Shown here in pieces: positions 17,550-26,991 of a stretch of DNA of 64,000 nucleotides. The notes beneath the pieces are model-generated. The model ran no database searches, was not told where the DNA came from, and was given only the letters and a program-made list of their open reading frames with translations. Source of the stretch: Clostridium sp. MCC353 (GTDB taxonomy: Bacteria > Bacillota > Clostridia > Lachnospirales > Lachnospiraceae); contig NZ_WQPN01000021.1 of assembly GCF_018785315.1 (NCBI RefSeq), positions 1 through 64,000 on the forward strand. Direction: 5' to 3'. The first letter of the stretch is position 1, and every line of letters starts with the position of its first letter. Made by a program: the position numbers and the translations under genes.

Positions 17550-17580
17550 AGTCTAACATTAAAGTTGAGTTTAAAGTCAA
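17550..17580 (-). promoter_or_regulatory. MerR-type promoter with long spacer
   Basis: On the minus strand TTGACT and TAGACT are 19 bases apart, longer than the usual 17, and the spacer is built of repeated ACTTTAA-like arms. This is the classic architecture of promoters twisted open by MerR activators. It drives the RibD-like/iron-ADH/aldo-keto reductase genes and is divergent from the MerR gene at 17632. Confidence 0.7.
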
Positions 17581-17631
17581 GGTTTTTTGAAAATCTTTTT
17601 AAGATATTATCATACATAGGGGGACTTCAAT

Positions 17632-18063
17632 ATGGAAGCAGGAAGTTATACAATTAAAGACGCAGCAAAAATGATGGGGGTTCCAACCAGCACTATTCGC
17701 TATTATGACAAAGAAGGGCTGCTCCCTTTTATGGAAAGACGGGAATCCGGCTATCGAATTTTTACAGAAAAGGATATTGCCACACTTCGCATTATTGATT
17801 GTCTCAAAAAAACAGGAATGCCAATTAAAGAAATCCGCCAATTTAGTGAATGGCTTGAACAGGGCGATGATTCTTTACAGCAACGATACGAAATGTTCTT
17901 AGAACGAAAACGGATTGTGGAAGCACAGCTTTCCGAATTACAGGAAATTTTAGATACAATCAACTATAAATGCTGGTACTATGAAACAGCCATTGCAGCC
18001 GGTACGGAAAAAATTCATACCGAAAAAGAAATCCCGGATGGAAAGTTAGCCTGCGAGATATAA
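17632..18063 (+). CDS. MerR-family regulator, AdhR-like
   Basis: The 143-residue protein has the MerR winged helix (YTIKDAAKMMGVPTSTIRYYD) and a coiled-coil dimer helix (about 80-120). Cys57 in IDCLKKTGMP sits where the single aldehyde-reactive cysteine of AdhR-type MerR regulators is found. It is divergent from alcohol dehydrogenase and reductase genes, with a 19-base-spacer promoter between. It is therefore likely to activate them in response to reactive aldehydes; the sensing is inferred, not shown. Confidence 0.88.
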   Translation: MEAGSYTIKDAAKMMGVPTSTIRYYDKEGLLPFMERRESGYRIFTEKDIATLRIIDCLKKTGMPIKEIRQFSEWLEQGDDSLQQRYEMFLERKRIVEAQLSELQEILDTINYKCWYYETAIAAGTEKIHTEKEIPDGKLACEI

Positions 18064-18091
18064 AAAAGAAGGAGGCTAAAACTTAGCGTTG

Positions 18092-18129
18092 CTGAGAAAA
18101 TACCCTCATGTCATAAGGTATTTTCTCAG
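18092..18129 (+). terminator. Hairpin after the MerR gene
   Basis: A perfect 13-base stem (CTGAGAAAATACC and its complement) with a 12-base loop lies 29 bases after the stop. The T-run is inside the stem, so it may serve both strands. Confidence 0.6.
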
Positions 18130-18208
18130 TAATCATTGCACCCTTCTGTATATATTCTTCTTTTAATTAAGAATCATTTTATTTTTTCTTCATTTTCATA
18201 ATGCTCTT

Positions 18209-19339
18209 TTAAAAAAAGGAGTTTTCATTTAAAAATGCCTCAGCCCGATGCACCAATTCGGTCATATCCCGTCCATCCTCTAATATCACTTTTCCCGGTA
18301 TACACAAATCCTCCTTAAAAAGTCCATGCCTGGCTTTTTCAGAAGTAAAATAATTGTGTTCCGCTCCAAAAGTCGGAACAGGCTGAAGCATACAGCTATT
18401 ATAACAATCCAGAATGGCAGCGGCAGAAATCCCTTTGGGACTTATTTTCTCATATGACGTAAAGTCCGCCGTCTTTGCTGGGCCGCTCTCCCGGTAGATA
18501 CGAGCTACCTGCTGCAAGATTTCTCTTTCTTTTTCGCTCAATGACTGAAATTCTTTCATATTGGATACATTGTCCTCAACCTGTTCCAGCGTAGACATTC
18601 CGGACAATACCGTAAGAACGCCATCCATCCCCGCCGCATAACGAAGCGCCCAGGATGCAATCGAAGCTTCCGGTTTTTCTGCTTTCATCAGCTGTTCCGC
18701 CGCTTCCGGCGCCGTGGCAAGCATACCTCCCTTAACCGGCTCCATGACAATGACTTGCTTCCCGTGTTTTCGGATAACGTCATAGCAAGCCTTTGCCTGA
18801 ATAAAATAAGCGTTCCAGTCAATGTAATTCAACGCAATCTGTACAGCTTCTGTTTCCGGATGTTCGTTCAGTATCTGATCCAGAATCTCAGCGGAATCGT
18901 GATGGGAAAAGGCGATATGTCTGATTTTTCCTTCTTCCTTCCATTTTTTCATGTAGTCAAACATGTGCATACCACTTACAATCTTCTGGTAACGCATCTC
19001 ATTGACATTGTGCAGCAGATAATAATCAAAATATTCCACGCCACATCGGGTGAGTTGCTGTTCAAAGATTTCCTCCACCTGTGTTTCTTCGGTGATTGCA
19101 AAGATAGGCAGCTTGGAAGCAAGCCGGAACTTTCCTCTCGGGTAACGGTCTACCAGGCACTTTCTGATTGCCGCCTCGCTTTCCCCATCATGGTAAACCC
19201 AGCTTGTATCAAAATAGTCGAAGCCGGATTCCAAAAACAAATCCACCATTTTATTTAACTGTTCATAATCAATATCCTTTGCTTCTGCCGATAGCTGCGG
19301 CAGCCGCATAAGGCCAAAACCGAGATTCCCCTTTGCCAT
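18209..19339 (-). CDS. Aldo/keto reductase
   Basis: From the ATG at 19339 (AAGGAGG upstream) the product has 376 residues with an aldo/keto reductase barrel: GNLGFGLMRLPQL, then FDYFDTSWVYHDGESE and FDYYLLHNVNEM. The ferredoxin cysteines seen in the relative at 14463-15557 are missing from its end (only DCYNSC remains). It is the last gene of the beta-glucoside operon run and may act on products of glycoside breakdown. The GTG at 19360 in frame is not used, because the ribosome site lies between the two. Confidence 0.85.
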   Translation of the reverse strand: MAKGNLGFGLMRLPQLSAEAKDIDYEQLNKMVDLFLESGFDYFDTSWVYHDGESEAAIRKCLVDRYPRGKFRLASKLPIFAITEETQVEEIFEQQLTRCGVEYFDYYLLHNVNEMRYQKIVSGMHMFDYMKKWKEEGKIRHIAFSHHDSAEILDQILNEHPETEAVQIALNYIDWNAYFIQAKACYDVIRKHGKQVIVMEPVKGGMLATAPEAAEQLMKAEKPEASIASWALRYAAGMDGVLTVLSGMSTLEQVEDNVSNMKEFQSLSEKEREILQQVARIYRESGPAKTADFTSYEKISPKGISAAAILDCYNSCMLQPVPTFGAEHNYFTSEKARHGLFKEDLCIPGKVILEDGRDMTELVHRAEAFLNENSFF

Positions 19340-19356
19340 GGACGTTTCCTCCTTCT

Positions 19357-19428
19357 TCACTCGTATTTTCCTGCGTTACCCGTCTGTTTCATAAATTCCA
19401 GTTTTTCAAACACGCTCTGGTCCGCCAT
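19357..19428 (-). CDS. Possible 23-residue peptide before the aldo/keto reductase
   Basis: An ATG at 19428 behind GAGGTG encodes MADQSVFEKLEFMKQTGNAG and three more residues, and the stop lies just before the ribosome site of the next gene. It may be a real small gene, a leader, or the remnant of a larger one. No family is recognised. Confidence 0.35.
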   Translation of the reverse strand: MADQSVFEKLEFMKQTGNAGKYE

Positions 19429-19477
19429 GCACCTCGATTCCGCTTCGCTTCATCTCGGTCACGGGCTTCGCCCTATG

Positions 19478-19540
19478 AAAAAGGCCAAAATCAAATTTGC
19501 TTATGTACAAGCACAACGCAAATTCGCTTTCGCCCTTTTT
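19478..19540. repeat. Imperfect long inverted repeat
   Basis: The arms AAAAAGG...AAATTTGC and GCAAATT...CCTTTTT flank a 17-base loop, with a few mismatches. A smaller GGGC/GCCC hairpin lies beside it at about 19463-19473. It separates the Dabb gene from the aldo/keto reductase and could be a REP-like or MITE-like insertion, or a processing/attenuating stem within the operon. Confidence 0.5.
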
Positions 19541-19554
19541 CACATGGCTCATTG

Positions 19555-19860
19555 TCAACGTGTAAACTCAAATTGTGCCGACACAAAAGTTGAGCGGTCA
19601 AAATACTTTGTTCCCAGCTTATCCGCATGATCCATGTGATAGGGATGTTCCATATAGATATCAAAGTCAGCTTTCTTCAAAAAGTCTACAGTCATTACAA
19701 TCTGATTTTTCTGTCCGACCCATCCGGTAGAAAAACCAACCTGCTGTGCAGCAATACCGGGTATATTATCTTTCATAGCCCGCATATCGGAAAGTACGTT
19801 GCGCCTGGTTTCCTCGCTGACATCTTCCTTGAATGTGCCGATAAAAATATGGCGAATCAT
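19555..19860 (-). CDS. Dabb (stress-responsive A/B barrel) family protein
   Basis: The 101-residue protein starts MIRHIFIGTFKEDVSEETR and contains MEHPYHMDHADKL near the end, matching the ferredoxin-like dimeric A/B barrel (Dabb) family. Members are small, cytoplasmic and mostly of unknown activity; a few are enzymes on aromatic compounds. It lies between an SDR and an aldo/keto reductase in the bgl operon run. Confidence 0.85.
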   Translation of the reverse strand: MIRHIFIGTFKEDVSEETRRNVLSDMRAMKDNIPGIAAQQVGFSTGWVGQKNQIVMTVDFLKKADFDIYMEHPYHMDHADKLGTKYFDRSTFVSAQFEFTR

Positions 19861-19883
19861 GATTCCTTCCTCCTTCCGGACGC

Positions 19884-20534
19884 CTAATATGCTATATCAA
19901 ATGCCCTGCGTTCCGTGTACATATCCCAGTATTGTTTTGCAATCACTGCCGGATCGTACTTCTCATCTCCTGGTGCGATAACGCCGCTCACTAAAATGCT
20001 GCCCACAAAAATTCCTCTTGGCTCTAACGCATGGTGCAGGACGATGTTCATTGCGTTGAGCGCCGCCTTGTCAATACACAGAGGTTTCAACGACAGAATC
20101 GGCTGAAATGTTTTCGCAAAACCACCGCCTGTAAAAAGAATGGCTCCACTTTTTGCGGCAAATTCATCCGTGGCAACCAGCGAAGCGCAATGCCATGCGC
20201 TGGCCGCATCTATTTGATAGCGCTCCATCAGGAGTTCGTTTGTAATTTCCCGGTCCCCATCCGGTTGAGTAATTCCCACGTTGTAGACCAATGCATCCGG
20301 CGTTCCCAGTTCTTTCACAACTTCATTAATCGCCTTGGTCAAAGTTTCAGGATAAAGGGCATCGGCAGTCTTTATGTAAGTCTCAATTCCCTCAGAATGT
20401 AATTCCTCCGCATACTCCTTCAGATGTGCTTCACTGCGGGAAATTAAAACCACCCGAAAATCGTGACTTGCAAACTCCCTTGCAATCGCATTTCCCAAGC
20501 CTTTACCGGCGCCTACTAAAATCAATGTTTTCAT
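19884..20534 (-). CDS. SDR-family NAD(P)-dependent oxidoreductase
   Basis: From the ATG at 20534 the product has 216 residues and starts MKTLILVGAGKGLGNAIA, a Rossmann glycine loop. It then has VYNVGIT at the NAG-like position. The usual catalytic YxxxK motif is not obvious (only DKAALNAMNI follows), so it may be an atypical SDR. AGGAGA lies 13 bases upstream, a rather long spacing. It follows the GH1 gene and probably acts within the same operon. Confidence 0.8.
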   Translation of the reverse strand: MKTLILVGAGKGLGNAIAREFASHDFRVVLISRSEAHLKEYAEELHSEGIETYIKTADALYPETLTKAINEVVKELGTPDALVYNVGITQPDGDREITNELLMERYQIDAASAWHCASLVATDEFAAKSGAILFTGGGFAKTFQPILSLKPLCIDKAALNAMNIVLHHALEPRGIFVGSILVSGVIAPGDEKYDPAVIAKQYWDMYTERRAFDIAY

Positions 20535-20580
20535 GGTAAAATATATCTCCTTTCTATTTGTTGCAACCAATCTGCACTTA

Positions 20581-22026
<1,446 letters not shown>

Positions 22027-23880
22027 TTAAATCAAATGAATCATTTCTTCTCCATGCGTCACATTTCCATATTTTTCTTTCATATCCTGATAATGGTCCG
22101 GATTAGACACAATCACAGGAGTGATAAGCGATAAACCTTTGGACCGAATCCAATCCATATCAAATTCAAGTAATAGCTGCCCTGTTTTTATCCTGTCCCC
22201 ACTCTTTACATGAGCAGTGAATCCCTGGCCTTTCAAATTGACAGTGTCCATGCCAACATGGATCAGGACTTCGGCTCCATGATCCGCCTGTATTCCAATT
22301 GCGTGCAGGGTATCAAAAATAGCGGAAACAACACCGTCGCACGGGGCATACACCTTTCCTTCCAGCGGTTCAATCACCACGCCTTTTCCAAGCGTGCCTT
22401 CTGCAAAAACTTTATCCGGACATTCCTCAAGTGGTTTCACCATTCCGGTAATTGGAGCCATAAGAATTTCACTGCTGCTTTTATCAACAATGGATTCTGT
22501 TACTTCCAAATCCTCTTTATTATCTTTGAATAAAGCCAGCGTACACAGGAATGTAACCACAGCGCCTGCCGCTACTGCGAGAATCATCCAGTATAAATTA
22601 GCCATTCCATCTTCGCCTACAAAGGTAAACAGGCCAAATACACCATAGCTTCCGGCAAATGCGTAGCTTACACATTTCGCAAGACCAGCCACAGCACCCC
22701 CGACAAATCCACCTGCCATGGTGGATATTAAAACCCTCCGGTATTGTAATACTACGCCGAACAGTGCTGGTTCCGTCACGCCTCCTACAGCTGCCGTAAT
22801 GCTGGCAGGAATGGCATTGGCTCTTACTCGATTGCTTTTTGTTTTGATTGCGACTGCCAAAGACGCAACACCCAGATTAATATTATCAATCACAGTTGCA
22901 GGAGAGGCCAGGGCTTCAAAACCGGGATCGGCTAAACTCGCAACCAGATATGGCCCTATCCCATGGTGCATTCCCGTCATAACGAGAAGCGGATGTAGTC
23001 CTGTAAACAGCGCAACTCCAATAAAGCCAAAGGTTTCATACAGCCAGATGATTGCATTTGAGAAATAAACGCCCAAAATATCTCCAAGAGGAGCCAGTAC
23101 ACACAGGCCCACGGGCGTCATAACCAAAATAGTCACAAAAGGAACCAGAATAGACCGCAATACCTCTGGCGTATGCTTACGCAGAAAGCGTTCCACATAG
23201 CTGGCAATCCACACCATCAGAATAACCGGGAACATGGAACTTGAGTAGGTCACTGCTCTGATTGGCAGTCCAAACACAGAGATTGCACTTTCTGAACCTA
23301 CCATCGAGATAAAATTGGGATGAAGAAGCATCGCTCCCAGCAAAGCCCCCATATAAGGATTCATTCCAAGTTTTGCAGATGCGGCATATCCTATGAAAAC
23401 CGGCAGGAAATAAAAGGCTGAGTCTGATACGAAACTTAACACCTGATAGGTAGACCCATCTGCTGAAATCAATCCCGCCATTGTTCCCAAAAGCATCAGA
23501 ACCTTAATCATACCGGTGCCAATCAGCAACGTCACAACTGGCGTTATGCTTGCCGCAATGAACTCCATAATGGCTGCGGGGCGGAATTTTTTCTCCTTTG
23601 GCACATCCTCTCCGCCCTTTTTATCGCCAAGACCGGTTGCCCTGCTGATACAGTCATAGGCTTCCTCTACCCCGCCGCCGATAATAATCTGCAGCTGATT
23701 TCCGCTCCACTGCGCCCCTTTTGCATTTGGAGCCTTTTTTACCTGTTCCAGATTGATTTTGCTCTTGTCCTTCACATCGAACCGAAGCCTTGTAACACAA
23801 TGAGTAAAAAACGAAACATTATCCAAGCCTCCTACCAATTCTGGTAGTGCTTTGGCTAACTCATCATATTTGGATGCCAT
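22027..23880 (-). CDS. bglP: Beta-glucoside-specific PTS transporter EIIBCA
   Basis: The 617-residue membrane protein has the B-C-A order: EIIB (about 1-85) with the phospho-cysteine in THCVTRLRFDV, a ten-helix EIIC (about 105-450), and EIIA (about 480-617) with the phospho-histidine in VLIHVGMDTVNLKG. It imports and phosphorylates beta-glucosides such as salicin or arbutin-type sugars. The start was set at 23880 because AGGAGGGG lies just upstream; the longer frame has no better site. It sits between the RpiR regulator and the GH1 gene. Confidence 0.93.
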   Translation of the reverse strand: MASKYDELAKALPELVGGLDNVSFFTHCVTRLRFDVKDKSKINLEQVKKAPNAKGAQWSGNQLQIIIGGGVEEAYDCISRATGLGDKKGGEDVPKEKKFRPAAIMEFIAASITPVVTLLIGTGMIKVLMLLGTMAGLISADGSTYQVLSFVSDSAFYFLPVFIGYAASAKLGMNPYMGALLGAMLLHPNFISMVGSESAISVFGLPIRAVTYSSSMFPVILMVWIASYVERFLRKHTPEVLRSILVPFVTILVMTPVGLCVLAPLGDILGVYFSNAIIWLYETFGFIGVALFTGLHPLLVMTGMHHGIGPYLVASLADPGFEALASPATVIDNINLGVASLAVAIKTKSNRVRANAIPASITAAVGGVTEPALFGVVLQYRRVLISTMAGGFVGGAVAGLAKCVSYAFAGSYGVFGLFTFVGEDGMANLYWMILAVAAGAVVTFLCTLALFKDNKEDLEVTESIVDKSSSEILMAPITGMVKPLEECPDKVFAEGTLGKGVVIEPLEGKVYAPCDGVVSAIFDTLHAIGIQADHGAEVLIHVGMDTVNLKGQGFTAHVKSGDRIKTGQLLLEFDMDWIRSKGLSLITPVIVSNPDHYQDMKEKYGNVTHGEEMIHLI

Positions 23881-23988
23881 AAATAACCCCTCCTGAATTT
23901 CTGTTGATTTGCTATATCCCCTCTGTTGGAAGTCCGGACTTTTCACTTCAGGTATTTTTGATATCCCTACCTTATCACAGTTTCACAG

Positions 23989-24026
23989 CAAAAAAAACCT
24001 TCTGACTGCTTTCTGGTCAGAAGGTT
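23989..24026 (-). terminator. Intrinsic terminator between rpiR and the PTS gene
   Basis: An 11-base perfect stem (AACCTTCTGAC with its complement) and an eight-T run follow the regulator on the minus strand, in front of the PTS gene. It could be a plain terminator of the regulator, or an attenuator of the operon; no antiterminator gene of the BglG type is present. Confidence 0.75.
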
Positions 24027-24068
24027 CGTAAGTTCATAAAAAAGCGCAAATTTCTATGCACAAAAAGT

Positions 24069-24872
24069 TCATTCATTCCGTTTTATTTCCCGATACAGCA
24101 GTGCATAAAGAAGATTTAGAATATAGATAAACACCTGCTGAGAATAGAATACAGCAATATGTTCTTTTTTCTCCAGATCCGGCACACATATCCTGCAGGT
24201 ACTATAAGAATAAATCGGACTCTCCGGATTTGCTGTCAATATCAGAATCGGAACATGGTTTTTCTTTAAAATTTTAGCGCAGTACAAGTATGATGTATGA
24301 GCGCCGCTATATGTCACAAAAAACGCACAGTCATCTTTTGTAATATGCGGGCATATATTCCCTTCCTCTGTATTTTCTGTTGCCAGTACCGGAAATATCC
24401 CAATCTTTAAAAGCTTGTTCATAAATCCTCGCAGTGTGATATTTACATCACTGATTCCGAACAAAAAGATTCGCCTTGCCCGCAGTAAATGTTGTACCAT
24501 CGCGTCCAGCTCTTTTATATCAAGTGCTGACTGCATCGTATCCATGCTCTCCTTATGTAAAGAATAAATCCGGTTTACAATCGTTTCCGTAGATTCCTGC
24601 GGTTGGAATGGCATAGAGTAATCCACATGATTCACTACAAATTTTTTCGATTCCAGTTCACGTATCAATGCCACCTTAAACTCTTTGAATCCTTTATAAC
24701 CTAATTTTCTACACAAGCGTATGATGGAGGCATTGGAAGAATAGGTACTTTCTGCAATCTCCTGGATTGGCATCTTATCTATCCCCTGCCCTTTCTCTAA
24801 AAAATATTGAATGATTACCTTTTCGGTATCGGTAAATCTCTCTAATTCCTGAATCTGCTCTAAAATAGCCAT
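24069..24872 (-). CDS. MurR/RpiR-family transcriptional regulator
   Basis: The protein (about 267 residues) has an N-terminal HTH_6 domain (TYSSNASIIRLCRKLGYKGF) and a C-terminal SIS sugar-phosphate-binding domain (about 110-250, RRIFLFGISDVN, VTYSGAHTSY). It is likely to sense a sugar phosphate from the PTS and control the downstream operon. Two ATGs stand together; 24872 has the better distance (six bases) from GGAGG. Confidence 0.88.
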   Translation of the reverse strand: MAILEQIQELERFTDTEKVIIQYFLEKGQGIDKMPIQEIAESTYSSNASIIRLCRKLGYKGFKEFKVALIRELESKKFVVNHVDYSMPFQPQESTETIVNRIYSLHKESMDTMQSALDIKELDAMVQHLLRARRIFLFGISDVNITLRGFMNKLLKIGIFPVLATENTEEGNICPHITKDDCAFFVTYSGAHTSYLYCAKILKKNHVPILILTANPESPIYSYSTCRICVPDLEKKEHIAVFYSQQVFIYILNLLYALLYREIKRNE

Positions 24873-25056
24873 CATGATCCTCCGCATATGTTCGTAAATA
24901 AAGTAATGTACCTGTATTTCAGTATATCATAAAAATGAATAAATTAAATAAATCTCTTGATTTATATGTGCTTTTATAGTTCCTTTTTTTTGCGAACTAT
25001 TAGTACGTTCCTTTTCTTTACCCGAACTGTACAATGGTGTTGGAGGTGAACAGACA

Positions 25057-25134
25057 GTGGAGGAATTAAACTTAGCCTATATGGGAGCAATACTCAATTG
25101 GCATTACTACTCGCCCTTAGTCCTTACTTCATAG
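25057..25134 (+). pseudogene. Possible short gene start with strong ribosome site
   Basis: GGAGGTG lies nine bases before a GTG that opens a 25-codon frame (EELNLAYMGAILNWHYYS...). The quality of the ribosome site and the sudden stop suggest the surviving start of a disrupted gene. No family is recognised. Confidence 0.3.
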
Positions 25135-25163
25135 TCCATTCTCTCATATCCTCTCTCCTAAAT

Positions 25164-26303
25164 TTACATTGGCATTCCCTGTGTGAAGAAATTTTCCGTA
25201 TCCGTTTCTTGCTCCGGTATCGCATTATCTCCCATCAGATTCATTCTGTGAGCCGACTGGATACCCTCGTATTTTTCTTTGTGGACAATGGATGCTCTGA
25301 CATACACTGTTTTTCCATTTTTGTAAGTCCTATAATGTCCTTTTCTGATATGCGGCGTCACTTCATAACCGATGCTTCTCTGCAAGCTCCCGCCACTTAG
25401 GCCAAGATAGTAGCCGGACAATCCATTCCCGTCTTTTATGTCAAACACCTTAATTTGATTCTTATCTATAAAACGTTCACAGCGGTCTTGCTTTTTCTCA
25501 TGTCCACCTTTGTCTGGTAGGAGTTCACTGTAGCTGTGGCGTTGCTTTTCTGCCAGTTCAATTTCTTGCAAGTAATCCTGCAGGCACAACAGTACCGCAG
25601 TCATATCATTCTGCTCCGACAAAAGTTTTTCTACAAAAATCTTTTTCGTTCCATTTTTGTGGTCTAAACTCTGGATATAAAGACCGTCCTCCTTTCCGGC
25701 TATATAAGCCACTTCCTCCTGGCTGCTACCCTGTACATTGATGATGTAATGAACATCCTCAGATACCAGCCGTTCTAACCCCTCTTTTGCTCTATCGTCA
25801 AACATACTTTGGCAGTATCCCCGATGCAGGGATTCCTTTATTAACAGCAATTCGGGGACGCTGGTATATGGCACATAGTATTTTCCAGTTTCTTTATCCA
25901 GTTTATACCTCCGCGCCAGTTCTCCCTCTTTTAACGATGACTGTGCCTCCCCGGTTAGAAACCTCTTTTTTTCCATTGCCAGACCCTGAAAGTAGGGAAG
26001 TATCATCAAAGTATCAAGATACCAGTCCATCGTTCGTTGTAATTGCCTGATGTCTTTAACCGCCAATTCCTGTCTGCATCTTTTCTGATCTTCCTCCTGA
26101 CGATAAAGAAATTCAGCAATCTGTTTTCTGGATTTTGTCAGAAGAAAAAATCCTTCACTGCGCTCCTTTTTTCCGTTTCGCCTCAACAGCATCTCTCCGG
26201 TCAAGGCGTCACTGACTAAGTCCTGAATTGCTTCCTTCTTCACCATCATGTTATTAAAATATTTATATTGGGGGAGGTTCATCTTATCCACATATTGGGA
26301 CAT
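25164..26303 (-). CDS. Uncharacterised 379-residue protein, probably of mobile-element origin
   Basis: I do not recognise a named family. The protein is hydrophilic with no signal or membrane segments, many Lys/Arg/Glu, and Tyr-rich patches. A basic motif near 330-350 (RKGHYRTYKNGKTVYVRAS) resembles a short segment seen near the end of other Firmicutes mobile-element proteins. The start has GAGGTGGAAGG directly upstream. Neighbours are a broken frame, a small basic protein and a long palindrome, all of which point to leftovers of an integrated element. Confidence 0.65.
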   Translation of the reverse strand: MSQYVDKMNLPQYKYFNNMMVKKEAIQDLVSDALTGEMLLRRNGKKERSEGFFLLTKSRKQIAEFLYRQEEDQKRCRQELAVKDIRQLQRTMDWYLDTLMILPYFQGLAMEKKRFLTGEAQSSLKEGELARRYKLDKETGKYYVPYTSVPELLLIKESLHRGYCQSMFDDRAKEGLERLVSEDVHYIINVQGSSQEEVAYIAGKEDGLYIQSLDHKNGTKKIFVEKLLSEQNDMTAVLLCLQDYLQEIELAEKQRHSYSELLPDKGGHEKKQDRCERFIDKNQIKVFDIKDGNGLSGYYLGLSGGSLQRSIGYEVTPHIRKGHYRTYKNGKTVYVRASIVHKEKYEGIQSAHRMNLMGDNAIPEQETDTENFFTQGMPM

Positions 26304-26382
26304 CCTTCCACCTCACCTTCTAATTTAATAGTCCTATTAAAACAAAAGAGCTATGCTCTCCATAAAAAGAACATAGCCGCTT

Positions 26383-26601
26383 TTAAGTGAATTTCACGAT
26401 ATAGATTGTTTTACATATTTTCCGATAAGCATTGCCTTTGAAGATTATGTCTGAATTACGGCGAGCCTTTCGATTCAGAAGCTTTTTATTGAGAGAGAGA
26501 CTTGTTTTCAGCTCCCCTCGATAACTGTATGCACCATTTCCCCTGCTCCAGCAGTTTCGCTTTTCTCCGGCTGTGCCTGTCCGTTTCTTTACCAATGACA
26601 T
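26383..26601 (-). CDS. Small basic protein (72 residues)
   Basis: From the ATG at 26601, with GGAGG eight bases upstream, the product starts MSLVKKRTGTAGEKRNC and is strongly basic, with SLNKKLLNRKARRN in the middle. The ribosome site and charge make it a plausible real gene. It lies behind the unrecognised 379-residue gene in an area without core genes. Function unknown; DNA or RNA binding is a guess from charge alone. Confidence 0.5.
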   Translation of the reverse strand: MSLVKKRTGTAGEKRNCWSRGNGAYSYRGELKTSLSLNKKLLNRKARRNSDIIFKGNAYRKICKTIYIVKFT

Positions 26602-26897
26602 CCTCTGTTCCTCCTTCCTATAATTATCAGTTGTCAACACAACACTATACCATCTCCGCTGGAAAAAGCTATATATAAAACCCAACAAATCACTGGCATT
26701 ATCCTGATAAAATTAGACAATAAAAAAACTGGCTGTGGAGTTATCCCCTTCAACCCAAAAACAAGCGCTCTATCACTTATACAAGGCATTGGCTGATTGA
26801 TAGATAAAAAGGACAGGAAATTTTCATCTCCCATCCCTTGCATTTTCTCTTTTCACCTCCAAATCTCCGATGTCATCTGTGGAGAGGGCAAAAATAA

Positions 26898-26937
26898 GGG
26901 GTCAAAAACGACTGTTTTTCGCCCTGTTTTTGACCCC
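26898..26937. repeat. Perfect 12-base inverted repeat
   Basis: GGGGTCAAAAAC pairs perfectly with GTTTTTGACCCC across a 16-base loop. It lies in a 390-base stretch without a supported gene, between the small basic gene and rlmD. Similar palindromes are familiar beside recombination modules; it may also stop transcription. Confidence 0.6.
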
Positions 26938-26991
26938 ATTTTCGTCTCTGAAACCACAATATCTTATGGTTTATCCCCTGTTTTTCTTATC

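Noticed and set aside
26634-26843. A 69-codon minus-strand frame with GGAGGTG upstream
   Set aside because: The peptide has no coherent composition or family, and the stretch looks intergenic; kept only as a doubt.
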